Assembly: GCF_003545805.1 (NCBI RefSeq)
Contig: NZ_NMQR01000015.1
Location: 37,968 to 101,967 of the forward strand
Source: Photorhabdus sp. CRCIA-P01
Lineage (GTDB): Bacteria; Pseudomonadota; Gammaproteobacteria; Enterobacterales; Enterobacteriaceae
Direction: 5' to 3'
DNA length: 64,000 nt
Every line of letters begins with the position of its first letter. Position 1 is the stretch's first letter. Below the pieces are notes generated by a model. That model made no database searches. It saw only the letters and a program-made list of their open reading frames with translations, and had not been told where the DNA came from. This document shows positions 8,331 through 18,351 of this stretch, one piece after another. A program made the position numbers and the translations under genes.

Positions 8331-9218
8331 TTAAAACGTTAGACCAAAAGAGAGACGTAACGGTTGCGCTAATTCTAAAAAGTGTCGATCACCACTCTGT
8401 TTCCAGCGCACTTCAAACCACATCAAAAGCATGTAATCAACCCAAGGCCGCCAACGTTTAATCTGACGCTCTAATCGTGTCCGATCCAAGTATCCTGATG
8501 GCTGACGACAATAGTCGTTCAAAAAATCCTGCTGCTGCGGTTCATCCCAATGATTAGTGCGAAATAGCGTCGCTAACGCGAACCCAATATCGGTATCAGT
8601 TGCATATTCCCAATCAATGAGTTTCAGCCCCTGAGAAGTATTAAGCAAATTATCGCCATGCACATCCATATGGGCGGGTGATAATTTTAATATTGAAGGA
8701 ACCGGAGACGACATAAAATGTTTATGCAACCGCAACCAGCGGGGAGTAAGACGCGCTTTATCAATTTGCAGCCAATGGCTTTCTAGCTGATGCCTCAGTT
8801 GAAGTTGGTAACCAAACAGAGGCTGGTGATGCAAAATAGCCAATAATACCGCCAGTTTTTGCAAAAACTCAGGCTGAGAAAACTCATCTTGCCCAATAAT
8901 ATGACCGGGCAACCACTCCAACAACAGCCAGTGAGGAACCATTGCTATGACTTGCGGAGCAATTTTTACCTGACTGAGATGGCGCAAAATGGCGCTTTCA
9001 CGCTGACGATTAACGCCAAGCTGTTTCCCCTGCCGCCACTGCCTGCGGCCGACAACATGATATTCACCATTAGTGGCATAATAGCTCTCATTTGTCAGAC
9101 CACTTAGCGGTCTTATCTTCCAATCGCTTACTGCGGTATGCGGCCATTGCCTGCACAATGCCTGCAACAAACAATCATGATTATTTAACGTCACCGTGCC
9201 CTGACCAGAGAATCTCAC
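8331..9218 (-). CDS. thiK: Thiamine kinase
   Basis: Up to 295 residues from GTG 9218, overlapping the lpoB 3' end by 38 bp. The start is uncertain, since E. coli ThiK is 274 residues and a later TTG is possible. The aminoglycoside-phosphotransferase-like kinase fold is shown by the catalytic loop AHMDVHGDNLLN and the metal-binding LIDWEYATDTDIGFALATLF. It phosphorylates thiamine to thiamine phosphate for salvage. Its place between lpoB and nagZ matches the E. coli ycfN neighbourhood, which supports the call beyond the generic kinase fold. The N-terminal lobe carries SGLTNESYY in the nucleotide-binding loop position. Confidence 0.85.
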   Translation of the reverse strand: MRFSGQGTVTLNNHDCLLQALCRQWPHTAVSDWKIRPLSGLTNESYYATNGEYHVVGRRQWRQGKQLGVNRQRESAILRHLSQVKIAPQVIAMVPHWLLLEWLPGHIIGQDEFSQPEFLQKLAVLLAILHHQPLFGYQLQLRHQLESHWLQIDKARLTPRWLRLHKHFMSSPVPSILKLSPAHMDVHGDNLLNTSQGLKLIDWEYATDTDIGFALATLFRTNHWDEPQQQDFLNDYCRQPSGYLDRTRLERQIKRWRPWVDYMLLMWFEVRWKQSGDRHFLELAQPLRLSFGLTF

Positions 9219-9747
9219 CCGTCTGTACCAACATCAGTTGCATGACGATATCACGCTTATCACTGTTACCTGAAACGATAGAATAAAGAACATAATCCGC
9301 ATTCAAATAACGAGCTAGACCAATCGCTTTACTACGCAACCCTAAACTATCTTCTTCAGATAAGCCCAGAGATTGACGGGCATTTTGCACCTGATTTTGT
9401 GGTACTAATTCAAAAACATGCTCGCTACTGACAGCCTGACGCAAAGCATCGGTTGCTTGCATGGTTTGTAATGCGCCGTTAGTATTGTTTTTCACTGTAT
9501 CAACTAATAGTAACTTCCCGTTTTCCAACCCATGAGCCTTAACGAGTTGCTCCACTAATGGTTGCACAGTACTTTCCCAGTCAATCGCGCGCATTTTAGG
9601 AGGCTCTGGTACCTTTTCAGATGGCAGAGTCGGTTCCGGTGGCGTCACTGGTACAACCGGCGTCGGAGGTTCAGGCTGCTCCGGTGGTAAAGATGGACAA
9701 CCCGCCAAGAACATAACCGATAGCGCTACAAAAAAAATTCTTTTCAT
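9181..9747 (-). CDS. lpoB: Outer-membrane lipoprotein activator of PBP1B
   Basis: 188 residues. A lipoprotein signal MKRIFFVALSVMFLAGC places the lipidated cysteine at about residue 17. A proline-rich flexible linker follows (PPEQPEPPTPVVPVTPPEP), then a C-terminal domain with the LpoB pattern NGKLLLVDTVKNNTNGALQT and SLGLSEEDSLGLRSKAIGLARYLNADYVL. It reaches through the peptidoglycan to stimulate the bifunctional synthase PBP1B. The ATG after AGG is taken rather than the adjacent upstream TTG. ycfL, which sits between hinT and lpoB in E. coli, is not present in the 180-bp gap. Confidence 0.95.
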   Translation of the reverse strand: MKRIFFVALSVMFLAGCPSLPPEQPEPPTPVVPVTPPEPTLPSEKVPEPPKMRAIDWESTVQPLVEQLVKAHGLENGKLLLVDTVKNNTNGALQTMQATDALRQAVSSEHVFELVPQNQVQNARQSLGLSEEDSLGLRSKAIGLARYLNADYVLYSIVSGNSDKRDIVMQLMLVQTGEILWSGHGDVK

Positions 9748-9927
9748 CAACCTATTCCAATTATAGAGCTTTAAAAAACAGATAAGTTTTTGCTATGACA
9801 CCAGCAATATATTATCGGTCCAATTCCCATGATAAATTTGCAGCATTTATTAAAAAATCGAGATATTCGGAGCTATCTTAGGATAAATAACCCCGAATAT
9901 CTGCCTACATATGTGAATTTCGGTACT

Positions 9928-10284
9928 TCACATCATCTTCGTCAGTAATGGTCCTAAATAACGACCACCAACCAAATGCATATGAATATGATAAACCTCC
10001 TGTCCCGCATGGCGATTACAGTTCATAATCAAACGATATCCATCTTCAGCAATGCCTTCTTGTTCAGCAATTTTTGCTGCAACCGTCATCATTCGTCCTA
10101 ACGCTGCTTCATGCTCCGGTTTAACATCGTTCACTGTTGGGATCAGGACATTTGGAATAATCAAAATATGAGTCGGTGCCTGTGGAGAAATATCGCGGAA
10201 TGCAGTGACTAGATCGTCCTGATAAACAACATCAGAAGGTATTTCACGGCGAATAATTTTACTGAAAATAGTTTCTTCTGCCAT
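9928..10284 (-). CDS. hinT: HIT-family purine nucleoside phosphoramidase
   Basis: 118 residues from ATG 10284, preceded by AGGA. The protein begins [24 protein letters not shown] and carries the histidine triad [10 protein letters not shown] near residue 102. It hydrolyses adenosine 5'-phosphoramidate and acyl- or aminoacyl-AMP and is cytosolic. Nearly full identity with the E. coli HinT length and motif spacing makes this certain. Confidence 0.97.
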   Translation of the reverse strand: MAEETIFSKIIRREIPSDVVYQDDLVTAFRDISPQAPTHILIIPNVLIPTVNDVKPEHEAALGRMMTVAAKIAEQEGIAEDGYRLIMNCNRHAGQEVYHIHMHLVGGRYLGPLLTKMM

Positions 10285-10354
10285 CACATTTTCCTTTTAT
10301 TAAAAAAACAACAGATATATGAACGCTTACAAACCAAAGATTCAAGTTAATAAA

Positions 10355-11140
10355 TCAAATTTTATCTACATCAACATGAAATAAATCGCAAAAATTCTGT
10401 GTGGTCACTTCCGCCAATGTCTCAATACTCACTCCTTTGAGTACAGCCATATATTCCGCGACATCACGCACATAGGCAGGCTGGTTTTCTTTACCACGAT
10501 GAGGCACAGGTGCAAGATAAGGAGAATCGGTTTCAATCAGAATACGATCCAACGGTACATATCTTGCCGCTTCACGAATCTGCTCCGCATTACGGAAAGT
10601 CACAATACCAGAGAATGAAATATAGAAGCCTAAATCCAATAATTCTCTCGCCGTATCTTTATCTTCGGTAAAACAGTGCAAAACACCACCACATTCTCGT
10701 GCCTGTTCTTCACGCAATACCTTCAAAGTATCATCACGGGCACTGCGGGTATGAACAATAACAGGCTTGTTGAGTTTGCGTCCGATACGGATATGTTCAC
10801 GAAACGAGGTTCGCTGTAATTCAGCATTATCCTGTTGATAATAGTAATCCAGCCCAGTTTCACCTAGTGCAACAACTTCATTCCCGGCCGCTAAACGCGC
10901 CAACTCATCAAAATCATAACCTTCATCCAGATTAAGTGGATGAATACCACAGGAAAATACGATATTTTCCCGTTCACCAATCAGGGTTTTCATTTGCTGG
11001 AAACCGGGTAGCGTCGTCGCTACTGCCAGCATAAATTTAACCTCCCGATCTGCCGCTTTTGCGACAACATCATCTACATTTTTATGTAGCTTTTCATAAT
11101 CAAGGCAATCGAGATGACAATGCGAATCAACTAACAACAT
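10355..11140 (-). CDS. ycfH: TatD-family metal-dependent hydrolase YcfH
   Basis: 261 residues from ATG 11140, so the protein opens MLLVDSHCHLD. Metal ligands of the TIM-barrel amidohydrolase fold are visible: HCH near the N-terminus, the glutamate in ALGETGLDYYY, VIVHTRSARDDTLKVL, LHCFTEDK and the aspartate in LIETDSPYLAPVPHRGKENQP. The TatD family are metal-dependent nucleases or deoxyribonucleases; the physiological substrate of YcfH is not firmly known. It lies 17 bp downstream of holB in the same operon order as in E. coli (tmk-holB-ycfH). Confidence 0.95.
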   Translation of the reverse strand: MLLVDSHCHLDCLDYEKLHKNVDDVVAKAADREVKFMLAVATTLPGFQQMKTLIGERENIVFSCGIHPLNLDEGYDFDELARLAAGNEVVALGETGLDYYYQQDNAELQRTSFREHIRIGRKLNKPVIVHTRSARDDTLKVLREEQARECGGVLHCFTEDKDTARELLDLGFYISFSGIVTFRNAEQIREAARYVPLDRILIETDSPYLAPVPHRGKENQPAYVRDVAEYMAVLKGVSIETLAEVTTQNFCDLFHVDVDKI

Positions 11141-11171
11141 ATTTAAACTCGTATACAAAAAGATTTCAGGG

Positions 11172-12155
11172 TTATGAAGTAAACTGTTTTTCCCAATTGA
11201 GCAACTGTTCTGCCAGTAACAATTCCCAATTTACGCCCACGACTGAAAGCAACTGATGACGACAAGACATCCAGTCATCAACGCTTTTCAGTAAAACAGC
11301 CATAGTATGCATGGAACTCAATTGATAAATCAGCGTTTGTTGATCCTGATTGATGCAATAACGCTGTAACTGCTGTTGCCACTTCACCGCATCAAATAAC
11401 AAACTGATAAGCCAATGAAGGCGCCGCGGCGCATTTTCATGATTCAGTTGAGGTAAAAGTGACAAAGCATCACGTTTATCCAAAGCTTGTTTAACAGCCT
11501 GGCAAAACTGTTCTCGTATCTGCCATTGCTCCGGTTGCAACAATTGTTCTGCTGCTACAGGTGCTCCCCGAGACAGTTTCAACGCTGTCATTGCATCGAC
11601 CGAAGAAATTAAAGGCAACTGTTTTTGCAACCAATACAGGCTACTTTCCATCTCAGGTACCGGCAAAAAATAGTAAAAACAGCGGCTACGTAAAGTGGCC
11701 AAAAGACTGGACGGCTGCCGACATTCCAGAAGAAAATAGGTATGTTCCGGTGGCTCTTCCAGCGTTTTCAATAATGCATTGGCCGCAGCATCTGTCAGAC
11801 ATTCGGTCAAAGGTAACCAGACAATTTTTACCCCACCTTGCTGAGAGCGGCTATAAAGCTTTTCCGTAATCTGCCGTACCGCTTCCACACCAACACTGGT
11901 TTTACCCTTCTCCGGTGACATAATATGCCAATCAGGATGAGTTTCTGCCATCATCAGATGACAACTATGACACTTCCCACAACTTTTCATCCCCTGTCTA
12001 TTCCGACACATCAACCATCGGCTTAATCCATAGATCAACACATCGGCCCCAGTACCTGCATTAGTATGAACCAATAAAGCATGATGGCCTCGTCCTTGCC
12101 GATGAAATTCCACCAACTGACGATATGCCTGATTAAGCCACGGATACCAATTCAT
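11172..12155 (-). CDS. holB: DNA polymerase III subunit delta prime
   Basis: 327 residues from ATG 12155, which shares its A with the tmk stop (TAATG), so translation is coupled. The clamp-loader AAA+ fold shows the zinc module CGKCHSCHLMMAETHPDW and the sensor region ANALLKTLEEPPEHTYFLLE. LATLRSRC, the SRC motif presenting the arginine finger, is present. The P-loop position (NAGTGADVL) is degenerate, as is normal for delta prime, which does not hydrolyse ATP. It works with DnaX and HolA to load the beta clamp. Confidence 0.97.
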   Translation of the reverse strand: MNWYPWLNQAYRQLVEFHRQGRGHHALLVHTNAGTGADVLIYGLSRWLMCRNRQGMKSCGKCHSCHLMMAETHPDWHIMSPEKGKTSVGVEAVRQITEKLYSRSQQGGVKIVWLPLTECLTDAAANALLKTLEEPPEHTYFLLECRQPSSLLATLRSRCFYYFLPVPEMESSLYWLQKQLPLISSVDAMTALKLSRGAPVAAEQLLQPEQWQIREQFCQAVKQALDKRDALSLLPQLNHENAPRRLHWLISLLFDAVKWQQQLQRYCINQDQQTLIYQLSSMHTMAVLLKSVDDWMSCRHQLLSVVGVNWELLLAEQLLNWEKQFTS

Positions 12156-12793
12156 TAGCCATTTTCCTGCTGCTTCAGCCATTGCCCAAGTACCTGATAA
12201 ATATCTGCTTGTACTTGCTCTATTGGTTGAGCCGCATCAACGGTCACAATACTCTTATCCTGTGCTGTAAACTCCAGGTAACGACTGCGCGTACGATCAA
12301 AAAAATCCATCGACTCTTTTTCAATTCGGTCTAACTCTCCACGTTCACGGGCACGCAGTAAACCAATCCGAGGAGGAAGATCGAGATAAATAGTCAGGTC
12401 AGGACGAAAATCACCCAGCACAGTATCACGTAACGAAGTCATTAAGTTTTTATCAATACCACGTCCTCCCCCTTGATATGCCTGGGAAGAGAGGTCATGA
12501 CGATCACCCACAACCCATGTACCGCGAGACAAAGCAGGTTTAATCACATTTTCGACTAATTGAACTCTGGCTGCATATAACATTAACACCTCTGCTTTAT
12601 CCGTCAGAGGTTCACCTTCAACACCTTGTTTAATTAACCCACGTAATTTTTCCGCCAGTGGTGTTCCACCCGGTTCACGGGTAAAAATTAAATTCTGAAT
12701 ACCGTGCTGCTGCAATATTTCAACGACTGTTTTCATCGCTGACGTTTTTCCTGCACCTTCCAGCCCTTCAATAACAATAAATTTGCTGTTCAT
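12155..12793 (-). CDS. tmk: Thymidylate kinase
   Basis: 212 residues. The P-loop [10 protein letters not shown] starts at residue 9, the DR(H) motif is in [19 protein letters not shown] and the lid region is [12 protein letters not shown]. It converts dTMP to dTDP with ATP. The start overlaps the mltG stop by four bases (ATGA) and the stop overlaps the holB start, so mltG-tmk-holB is a tightly coupled operon. Confidence 0.98.
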   Translation of the reverse strand: MNSKFIVIEGLEGAGKTSAMKTVVEILQQHGIQNLIFTREPGGTPLAEKLRGLIKQGVEGEPLTDKAEVLMLYAARVQLVENVIKPALSRGTWVVGDRHDLSSQAYQGGGRGIDKNLMTSLRDTVLGDFRPDLTIYLDLPPRIGLLRARERGELDRIEKESMDFFDRTRSRYLEFTAQDKSIVTVDAAQPIEQVQADIYQVLGQWLKQQENG

Positions 12794-13815
12794 TTGTCTT
12801 GTTTTAACCCCTGACGGTAAATATTTACCGCCTTGTTATGCGCAGCCAGATTGGCCGTAAAAGTATGACCACCTTTACCATTCGCCACAAAATAGAGAAA
12901 TTCGGTTTTTGCCGGGTGTGCGGCCGCTTTTATAGAAGCAAGGCCAGGCATTGCAATCGGTGTAGGTGGCAGGCCATTAATCATATAAGTATTGTAGGGC
13001 GTCAATGTCGTTAAATCTTTACGAAAAATAGTGCCTGTATATTTTTCACCTAAACCATAAATCACTGTCGGATCAGTTTGAAGTCGCATATTCAACCGTA
13101 AACGATTAATAAATACAGAAGCAACTTTTGTCCGCTCGGCCTCAACACCGGTCTCTTTTTCAATAATCGACGCCATAATCAACATTTCATAAGCATTCTT
13201 ATAGGGCAAATTTTTGTCGCGCGCGTTCCATTCCTCTTCAAGCGTCATTTTCATCCGTCGATATGCTCGTTTCAGCAATGCAACATCGCTTGTACCTGCC
13301 GTATAGTGATAGGTATCAGGATAAAGCCACCCTTCCAGGGTATCCGCATCTTTAATATCGAGTATTTCAGCCAATTCCCGAGCATCTTTATTATCCAATT
13401 CATGTTTAAGATATTCAGATTGCTGTAGTATTTTCCACCAGTCAGATAAACGGCCACCTTCAACAAAACGGACCGTAAATTGCGCTTCTTTACCACTAGA
13501 GAATAATTGCAACATTTCCCGTAAAGTCATTTCTCGTGTTAATTGATAAGTTCCCGCTTTGAACTCGGCAAGTTTTGGCTCCAACCTTAATAACCAAGGG
13601 AAAATATGACTATCTTCAATCAGGTTATCCCGAACCAGTAACGCTTCCAAACCATGACGACCAATACCAGCTGACAGGGTAAATATTCGATCCTGTTTAA
13701 TTGTTAGTGTTTGATCCGCAAATTTTTCAACTTTTTCATAGCCAGCATAGAGTAATATTGCTGCCATAATGACAATCAAAACCAATAGGGCAAAAAGGCG
13801 TTTTTTCCATTTCAT
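12790..13815 (-). CDS. mltG: Endolytic peptidoglycan transglycosylase MltG (YceG)
   Basis: 341 residues. One N-terminal membrane anchor (residues 6-25, [19 protein letters not shown]) is followed by a periplasmic domain containing a LysM-like part and the YceG catalytic core. The active-site glutamate is in [25 protein letters not shown], with [12 protein letters not shown] after it. MltG cleaves nascent glycan strands and is thought to set chain length at synthesis sites. The start is the ATG after the in-frame TTG. The gene sits between pabC and tmk, as in E. coli. Confidence 0.97.
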   Translation of the reverse strand: MKWKKRLFALLVLIVIMAAILLYAGYEKVEKFADQTLTIKQDRIFTLSAGIGRHGLEALLVRDNLIEDSHIFPWLLRLEPKLAEFKAGTYQLTREMTLREMLQLFSSGKEAQFTVRFVEGGRLSDWWKILQQSEYLKHELDNKDARELAEILDIKDADTLEGWLYPDTYHYTAGTSDVALLKRAYRRMKMTLEEEWNARDKNLPYKNAYEMLIMASIIEKETGVEAERTKVASVFINRLRLNMRLQTDPTVIYGLGEKYTGTIFRKDLTTLTPYNTYMINGLPPTPIAMPGLASIKAAAHPAKTEFLYFVANGKGGHTFTANLAAHNKAVNIYRQGLKQDK

Positions 13816-13881
13816 CAATTAATCTAATCACTTAAACACATTGTTTACTTAGACACACGGTTCACTTAAATACATCGTGAA

Positions 13882-14706
13882 TTACAACTTCAGACATTCA
13901 GGAAGCAAATATTCATACAGTTCCCTTGACTGATATTTCCATCCGGGCTGATTTTCATAAGCTTGAATTTCTCTGACAGGTATCACTGGCATTAAAGAAT
14001 TACAGACTATCACCTCATCTGCATCAGCCAATGTTTCGGGATAACAGTTTACACAAGAAAAGTGATAATCGCTTTCCGATAATAGCGCGATTATTCTTTC
14101 CCGCATCACACCTTCGATACCACAGCCTCGTAAATCAGGAGTATACACATCTTTGCCCTTACGCCAGAAAATGTTTGCAGTACAGCATTCAACCAGAAAA
14201 CCATCAGTATTAACGACCAGAGCTTCATCGGCATTTGATTTTTCGATAAATGATTTAATCAATATCTGTTCTAAGCGGTTAAGGTGTTTAATTCCAGCAA
14301 GATAGGGGTTTATTCCCATCGGTACCGGACTGAGTACCATAGATAAACCTTTCTGACGCTGTTTCAAATACTTATCGGGATAAGAACTAAGAGACAAGAT
14401 CTGATTGGGTTGTGTAAAACCCTGAGCACTATAACCACGCCCTCCAGCTCCACGGGAAATAATAACTTTAAGTACACCTTGTTCAGTTGTGGAAGCAATC
14501 TGTTTTATATGGTTTTCAAGCTGTTGCCAATCGGGCTGTGGAAGATATAACCTTTCAACGCCTTTTTGTAATCTTTGGATATGCAGTGGCAACAAAGCGG
14601 TCTGCCCCTGTTCTATTTTTGCTGTTGTGAAACAACCATCACCGAATTGAACTGAACGATCATTGACAGGTAAATAGTCGCTCCGCTCCCCATTAATCCA
14701 ATACAT
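13882..14706 (-). CDS. pabC: Aminodeoxychorismate lyase
   Basis: 274 residues, fold-type IV PLP enzyme like branched-chain aminotransferases. The PLP lysine is in AGIKHLNRLEQ, and VVNTDGFLVECCTANIFW holds the family glutamate and phosphate contacts. It converts 4-amino-4-deoxychorismate to p-aminobenzoate and pyruvate for folate. It lies between fabF and mltG as in other enterobacteria. Length and order fit PabC. Confidence 0.95.
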   Translation of the reverse strand: MYWINGERSDYLPVNDRSVQFGDGCFTTAKIEQGQTALLPLHIQRLQKGVERLYLPQPDWQQLENHIKQIASTTEQGVLKVIISRGAGGRGYSAQGFTQPNQILSLSSYPDKYLKQRQKGLSMVLSPVPMGINPYLAGIKHLNRLEQILIKSFIEKSNADEALVVNTDGFLVECCTANIFWRKGKDVYTPDLRGCGIEGVMRERIIALLSESDYHFSCVNCYPETLADADEVIVCNSLMPVIPVREIQAYENQPGWKYQSRELYEYLLPECLKL

Positions 14707-14815
14707 ATAATTTTGTGCTTAATTACTCAAAAAAGGCATTTCAATGCAATTTATCAACAAACGGTATCATAGTATATCGCTGACACGAGTGCAAAAATGC
14801 CCACGGCTCTTGTCA

Positions 14816-14852
14816 CAAAAAAAGCTCCAATAATTATTAACTATTGGAGCTC
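14816..14852 (-). terminator. Rho-independent terminator after fabF
   Basis: On the minus strand AGCTCCAATA / TATTGGAGCT form a 10-bp stem with a 9-nt loop, followed by seven T residues. It separates the fab operon from pabC. Confidence 0.9.
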
Positions 14853-14945
14853 TCTATTCTGTCGCCTCCCAGTATTTACAAAATCATACTGAGAAGCCCT
14901 CAACAACAAGTTTCTGTAATATCAGGCTTTGTCTGTCAATCAGGT

Positions 14946-16193
14946 TTACCTCTTACGGAAAATCAGTGAGCCGTTAGTGCCACCGAAGCCGAAAGAGTTA
15001 CACAATGCATATTCCATCCCCTCTACCTTACGGGATTCATTTGGCACGAAATCCAGACAGCAGTTCTCATCCTGATTTTCCAGATTGATAGTTGGCGGAA
15101 CAACCTGATCACGCAATGCCAGGATAGTGAAAATAGATTCAACCGCCCCCGCAGCACCCAACAAATGACCAGTCATTGATTTAGTCGAACTCACTAAAAC
15201 ATCAGTGCCTTTACCAAACACCAACTCAACTGCATGGGCTTCCGCTAAGTCGCCAGCAGATGTTGAAGTACCGTGAGCATTAATATATCCCACTTGCTTG
15301 GTCGTGATACCGGCATCTTTCAGCGCATTTTCCATCGCCAGCGCGGCACCCGCACCATTTTCTGGCGGTGACGTCATATGATAAGCATCACTGCTCATGC
15401 CAAAGCCAACGATTTCTGCGTAAATTTTCGCACCACGTCTCTTCGCATGTTCATATTCCTCCAGTACCAAGATACCTGCGCCATCCCCCAGAACAAAACC
15501 ATCGCGGTCTTTATCCCACGGACGACTTGCACCTTGTGGATTATCGTTACGGGTAGATAAAGCACGGGCAGCACCAAAACCACCAACCCCCAGAGGAGTA
15601 CTGGCTTTTTCCGCACCACCGGCTAGCATAATGTCAGCATCATTATAGGCAATAATACGGGCAGCATGGCCAATATTATGTACACCTGACGTACATGCCG
15701 TGGCGATAGAAATGCTTGGGCCACGCAAGCCGTAAATAATACTCAGATGACCTGCTACCATGTTTACGATCGTAGAAGGTACGAAGAACGGGCTGATCTT
15801 ACGAGGACCACTCGCCACCAACGCCCCGTGATTTTCTTCAATCAGACCCAAACCACCAATACCAGAACCAATAGCAGCACCAAAACGACTAGCATTGGCT
15901 TCTGTTACTTCAATTCCAGAATCTTCAATGGCTTGCACACCTGCTGCAATACCATATTGAATGAAATCATCCATTTTTCGTGCATCCTTGCGCGAAATAT
16001 TGAAATCTTCATGATTAAAACCTTTAACCAGACCAGCAAACTTAGTTGCATGGTGACTGGTGTCAAAATGGTCAATAAGGCTGATACCACTCTGTCCGGC
16101 ACAAACAGCTTTCCAAGAAGATTCAGCTGTATTACCGACAGGAGATAACATGCCTAATCCGGTCACAACTACTCGACGCTTAGACACGCTCAT
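14946..16193 (-). CDS. fabF: Beta-ketoacyl-ACP synthase II
   Basis: 415 residues. The thiolase-fold triad is complete: cysteine in [15 protein letters not shown], histidine in [11 protein letters not shown] and histidine in [15 protein letters not shown]. The glycine-rich end [15 protein letters not shown] is intact. It elongates acyl-ACP with malonyl-ACP in type II fatty-acid synthesis and in E. coli converts palmitoleoyl to cis-vaccenoyl at low temperature. It follows acpP by 67 bp with a hairpin between them. Confidence 0.98.
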   Translation of the reverse strand: MSVSKRRVVVTGLGMLSPVGNTAESSWKAVCAGQSGISLIDHFDTSHHATKFAGLVKGFNHEDFNISRKDARKMDDFIQYGIAAGVQAIEDSGIEVTEANASRFGAAIGSGIGGLGLIEENHGALVASGPRKISPFFVPSTIVNMVAGHLSIIYGLRGPSISIATACTSGVHNIGHAARIIAYNDADIMLAGGAEKASTPLGVGGFGAARALSTRNDNPQGASRPWDKDRDGFVLGDGAGILVLEEYEHAKRRGAKIYAEIVGFGMSSDAYHMTSPPENGAGAALAMENALKDAGITTKQVGYINAHGTSTSAGDLAEAHAVELVFGKGTDVLVSSTKSMTGHLLGAAGAVESIFTILALRDQVVPPTINLENQDENCCLDFVPNESRKVEGMEYALCNSFGFGGTNGSLIFRKR

Positions 16194-16227
16194 CCTCCAG
16201 GGAGGGAAGTTATTTAGGGCGGAAACA

Positions 16228-16249
16228 TAGGCGGTCGAATGACCGCCTA
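16228..16249 (-). terminator. Hairpin between acpP and fabF (attenuator or processing site)
   Basis: 9-bp stem TAGGCGGTC / GACCGCCTA with a GAAT loop, 11 bp after the acpP stop. It has no T-run, so it probably stabilises acpP mRNA or causes only partial termination. That would fit much higher ACP than FabF expression (inference). Confidence 0.55.
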
Positions 16250-16260
16250 GGTGTGTTCAC

Positions 16261-16497
16261 TTATTCGCTTTGGTTCTGGACGTAATCAATAGCTGCCTGA
16301 ACTGTAGTGATCTTTTCTGCTTCTTCATCTGGAATTTCGATATCGAACTCTTCTTCCAGAGCCATTACTAGTTCAACTGTGTCAAGAGAATCAGCGCCCA
16401 AGTCATCTACAAAAGAAGCTGAATTAACAACTTCTTCCTCTTTAACACCAAGTTGTTCAACGATGATTTTTTTAACGCGTTCTTCAATAGTGCTCAT
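16261..16497 (-). CDS. acpP: Acyl carrier protein
   Basis: 78 residues, strongly acidic. The phosphopantetheine serine is in [21 protein letters not shown], at about position 37. Length and sequence match enterobacterial AcpP almost residue for residue. It carries growing acyl chains between the fab enzymes and donates them to PlsX/PlsY and LpxA. It stands in the fabD-fabG-acpP-fabF order, separated from fabG by about 150 bp that may carry its own promoter. Confidence 0.99.
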   Translation of the reverse strand: MSTIEERVKKIIVEQLGVKEEEVVNSASFVDDLGADSLDTVELVMALEEEFDIEIPDEEAEKITTVQAAIDYVQNQSE

Positions 16498-16651
16498 GCT
16501 ATTAAATTTCCTATCAAAATTCGCTTTCGCGATGGTTTTCGTAGTTTATAAAATACAGGAAAAGATGCAACCCAATCCCGGCTGGTCGAACCACAAACTT
16601 GCTCTATTTTGCGTTATTTGACACAAAAAATGCAACTGGTTCGCTCATTTT

Positions 16652-17386
16652 TTAGTTCATATACATGCCGCCATTGACATGTAATGTTTCGCCTGTGATG
16701 TAAGCCGCTTCATCAGAAGCTAAGAAAGCTACAGCACTAGCAATTTCTTTGACATCCCCAAGCCGCTTAGCGGGGATATCATTCGAAAAACTCGCCAACT
16801 GCTCCTCTGGCAAGGCTTTTAGCATATCAGTTTCAATCAGCCCCGGCGCAACAACGTTAACAGTAATACCACGGGAAATCACTTCGCGAGCCAATGTTTT
16901 ACTGAAACCAATAATCCCTGCTTTCGCCGCTGCATAACTTGCTTGCCCAGGGTTCCCCATCGATCCAACAACAGAACCAATAGAGATAATACGACCATAA
17001 CGTTTTTTTATCATAAAGCGCATTGCCGCTTTTGACATACGGAAAACGGATGAAAGATTAGTGTCAATAACATGCTGCCACTCATCATCCTTTATGCGCA
17101 TCACCAAGTTATCACCTGTGATACCCGCATTGTTCACTAAAATGTCAAGCCCACCACACTCTGTTCGGATGGTGGACATGAGCTGTTCAATCGATTCCGG
17201 ATCAGTGACATTCAGTACAAAACCTTTACCTTTTTCACCAAGGTAAGCACTGATGACTTCAGCGCCTTTTTCGCTTGTTGCTGTACCAATGATATAGGCT
17301 CCACGCTCTGCTAATAGCTCAGCAGTTGCACGACCGATCCCACGGCTAGCACCTGTTACTAATGCAATCTTTCCGTCTAATCTCAT
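16652..17386 (-). CDS. fabG: 3-oxoacyl-ACP reductase
   Basis: 244 residues from ATG 17386, preceded by GAGGAAC. An in-frame start 12 bp upstream is less likely. The short-chain dehydrogenase fold has the NADP motif TGASRGIGRA, NNAG, catalytic Ser/Tyr/Lys in ISIGSVVG...YAAAKAG and the C-terminal ITGETLHVNGGMYM. It reduces beta-ketoacyl-ACP with NADPH. It lies 8 bp after fabD. Confidence 0.98.
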   Translation of the reverse strand: MRLDGKIALVTGASRGIGRATAELLAERGAYIIGTATSEKGAEVISAYLGEKGKGFVLNVTDPESIEQLMSTIRTECGGLDILVNNAGITGDNLVMRIKDDEWQHVIDTNLSSVFRMSKAAMRFMIKKRYGRIISIGSVVGSMGNPGQASYAAAKAGIIGFSKTLAREVISRGITVNVVAPGLIETDMLKALPEEQLASFSNDIPAKRLGDVKEIASAVAFLASDEAAYITGETLHVNGGMYMN

Positions 17387-17394
17387 ATTGTTCC

Positions 17395-18333
17395 TCAATT
17401 ATTTTCCAATGCAGTTACTAGTGAAGCTGTGTCATTAACTGCTGCTGCGCTTAAGGTATTGACAATTCGTTTAGTTAAACCTGTCAAAACTCTACCTGGC
17501 CCTATTTCTAATAGCCGCCCGACACCCTGTCCAGCAATAAATTCAACTGTTTCTGTCCAACGAACAGGGTTATAGAGTTGTCGTACCAGTGCATCACGGA
17601 TAGCTTCAGCAGATTGTTCTATTTTCACATCAACATTATTTACCACCGGGAACTGAGGATGGCTAAATTCAATTCCTTCCAAAACAACTGCCAGCTTATC
17701 TGCGGCGGGTTTCATCAGTGCACAATGCGACGGTACACTGACTGCCAAAGGCAGCGCACGTTTCGCACCGGCGGCTTTACATGCATCACCAGCACGCTCT
17801 ACCGCCTCTTTCTCACCCGCAATAACAACTTGACCAGGTGAGTTAAAGTTAACAGGAGAAACAATTTGCCCCTGAGCTACTTCTTTACAGGCACGATCAA
17901 TGGACTCATTATCTAAACCAATAATAACATACATTGCACCAGTGCCTTCAGGCACGGCTTCTTGCATCAATTTGCCACGCAGTTCAACAAGTCTAATTGC
18001 TTGTTTGAAATCAATGACACCCGCACAAACCAGTGCGGAATATTCACCAAGGCTATGTCCAGCCATCAGTGATGGTGCTTTTCCACCTTTTTCCTGCCAA
18101 AGCCGCCAGATAGCAACCGATGCTGTCAACAACGCGGGTTGAGTTTGCCATGTTTTGTTCAGTTCTTCTTCTGGCCCCTGTTGAACCAGTGCCCAGAGAT
18201 CATATCCCAGTACATCAGACGCTTCAGCGAAAGTTTGCTCGACAACCGGGAACGCTGTAGCCAAATCGGCCAACATACCAAGGTCTTGAGAACCCTGACC
18301 AGGAAATACCATTGCAAATTCAGACATAGACAT
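17395..18333 (-). CDS. fabD: Malonyl-CoA:ACP transacylase
   Basis: 312 residues. Of three clustered ATGs, 18333 is chosen for its 7-nt spacing from AGGAAG; the protein then starts MSMSEFAMVFPGQGSQ. The catalytic serine is in AGHSLGEYSALVCAG, and the histidine is in PLAVSVPSHCALM. It loads malonyl groups onto ACP. It sits 18 bp after fabH in the same operon. Confidence 0.98.
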   Translation of the reverse strand: MSMSEFAMVFPGQGSQDLGMLADLATAFPVVEQTFAEASDVLGYDLWALVQQGPEEELNKTWQTQPALLTASVAIWRLWQEKGGKAPSLMAGHSLGEYSALVCAGVIDFKQAIRLVELRGKLMQEAVPEGTGAMYVIIGLDNESIDRACKEVAQGQIVSPVNFNSPGQVVIAGEKEAVERAGDACKAAGAKRALPLAVSVPSHCALMKPAADKLAVVLEGIEFSHPQFPVVNNVDVKIEQSAEAIRDALVRQLYNPVRWTETVEFIAGQGVGRLLEIGPGRVLTGLTKRIVNTLSAAAVNDTASLVTALENN

Positions 18334-18351
18334 GTTCATCTTCCTGTCAAA

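Noticed and set aside
15747..16148. Long ORFs antisense to fabF, plsX, rne, dld and radD
   Set aside because: Shadows of strongly conserved genes in other frames.
16498..16651. Small ORF in the fabG-acpP gap
   Set aside because: The plus-strand frame there is antisense to acpP and extends through the gap without a ribosome site; the gap more likely holds an acpP promoter.
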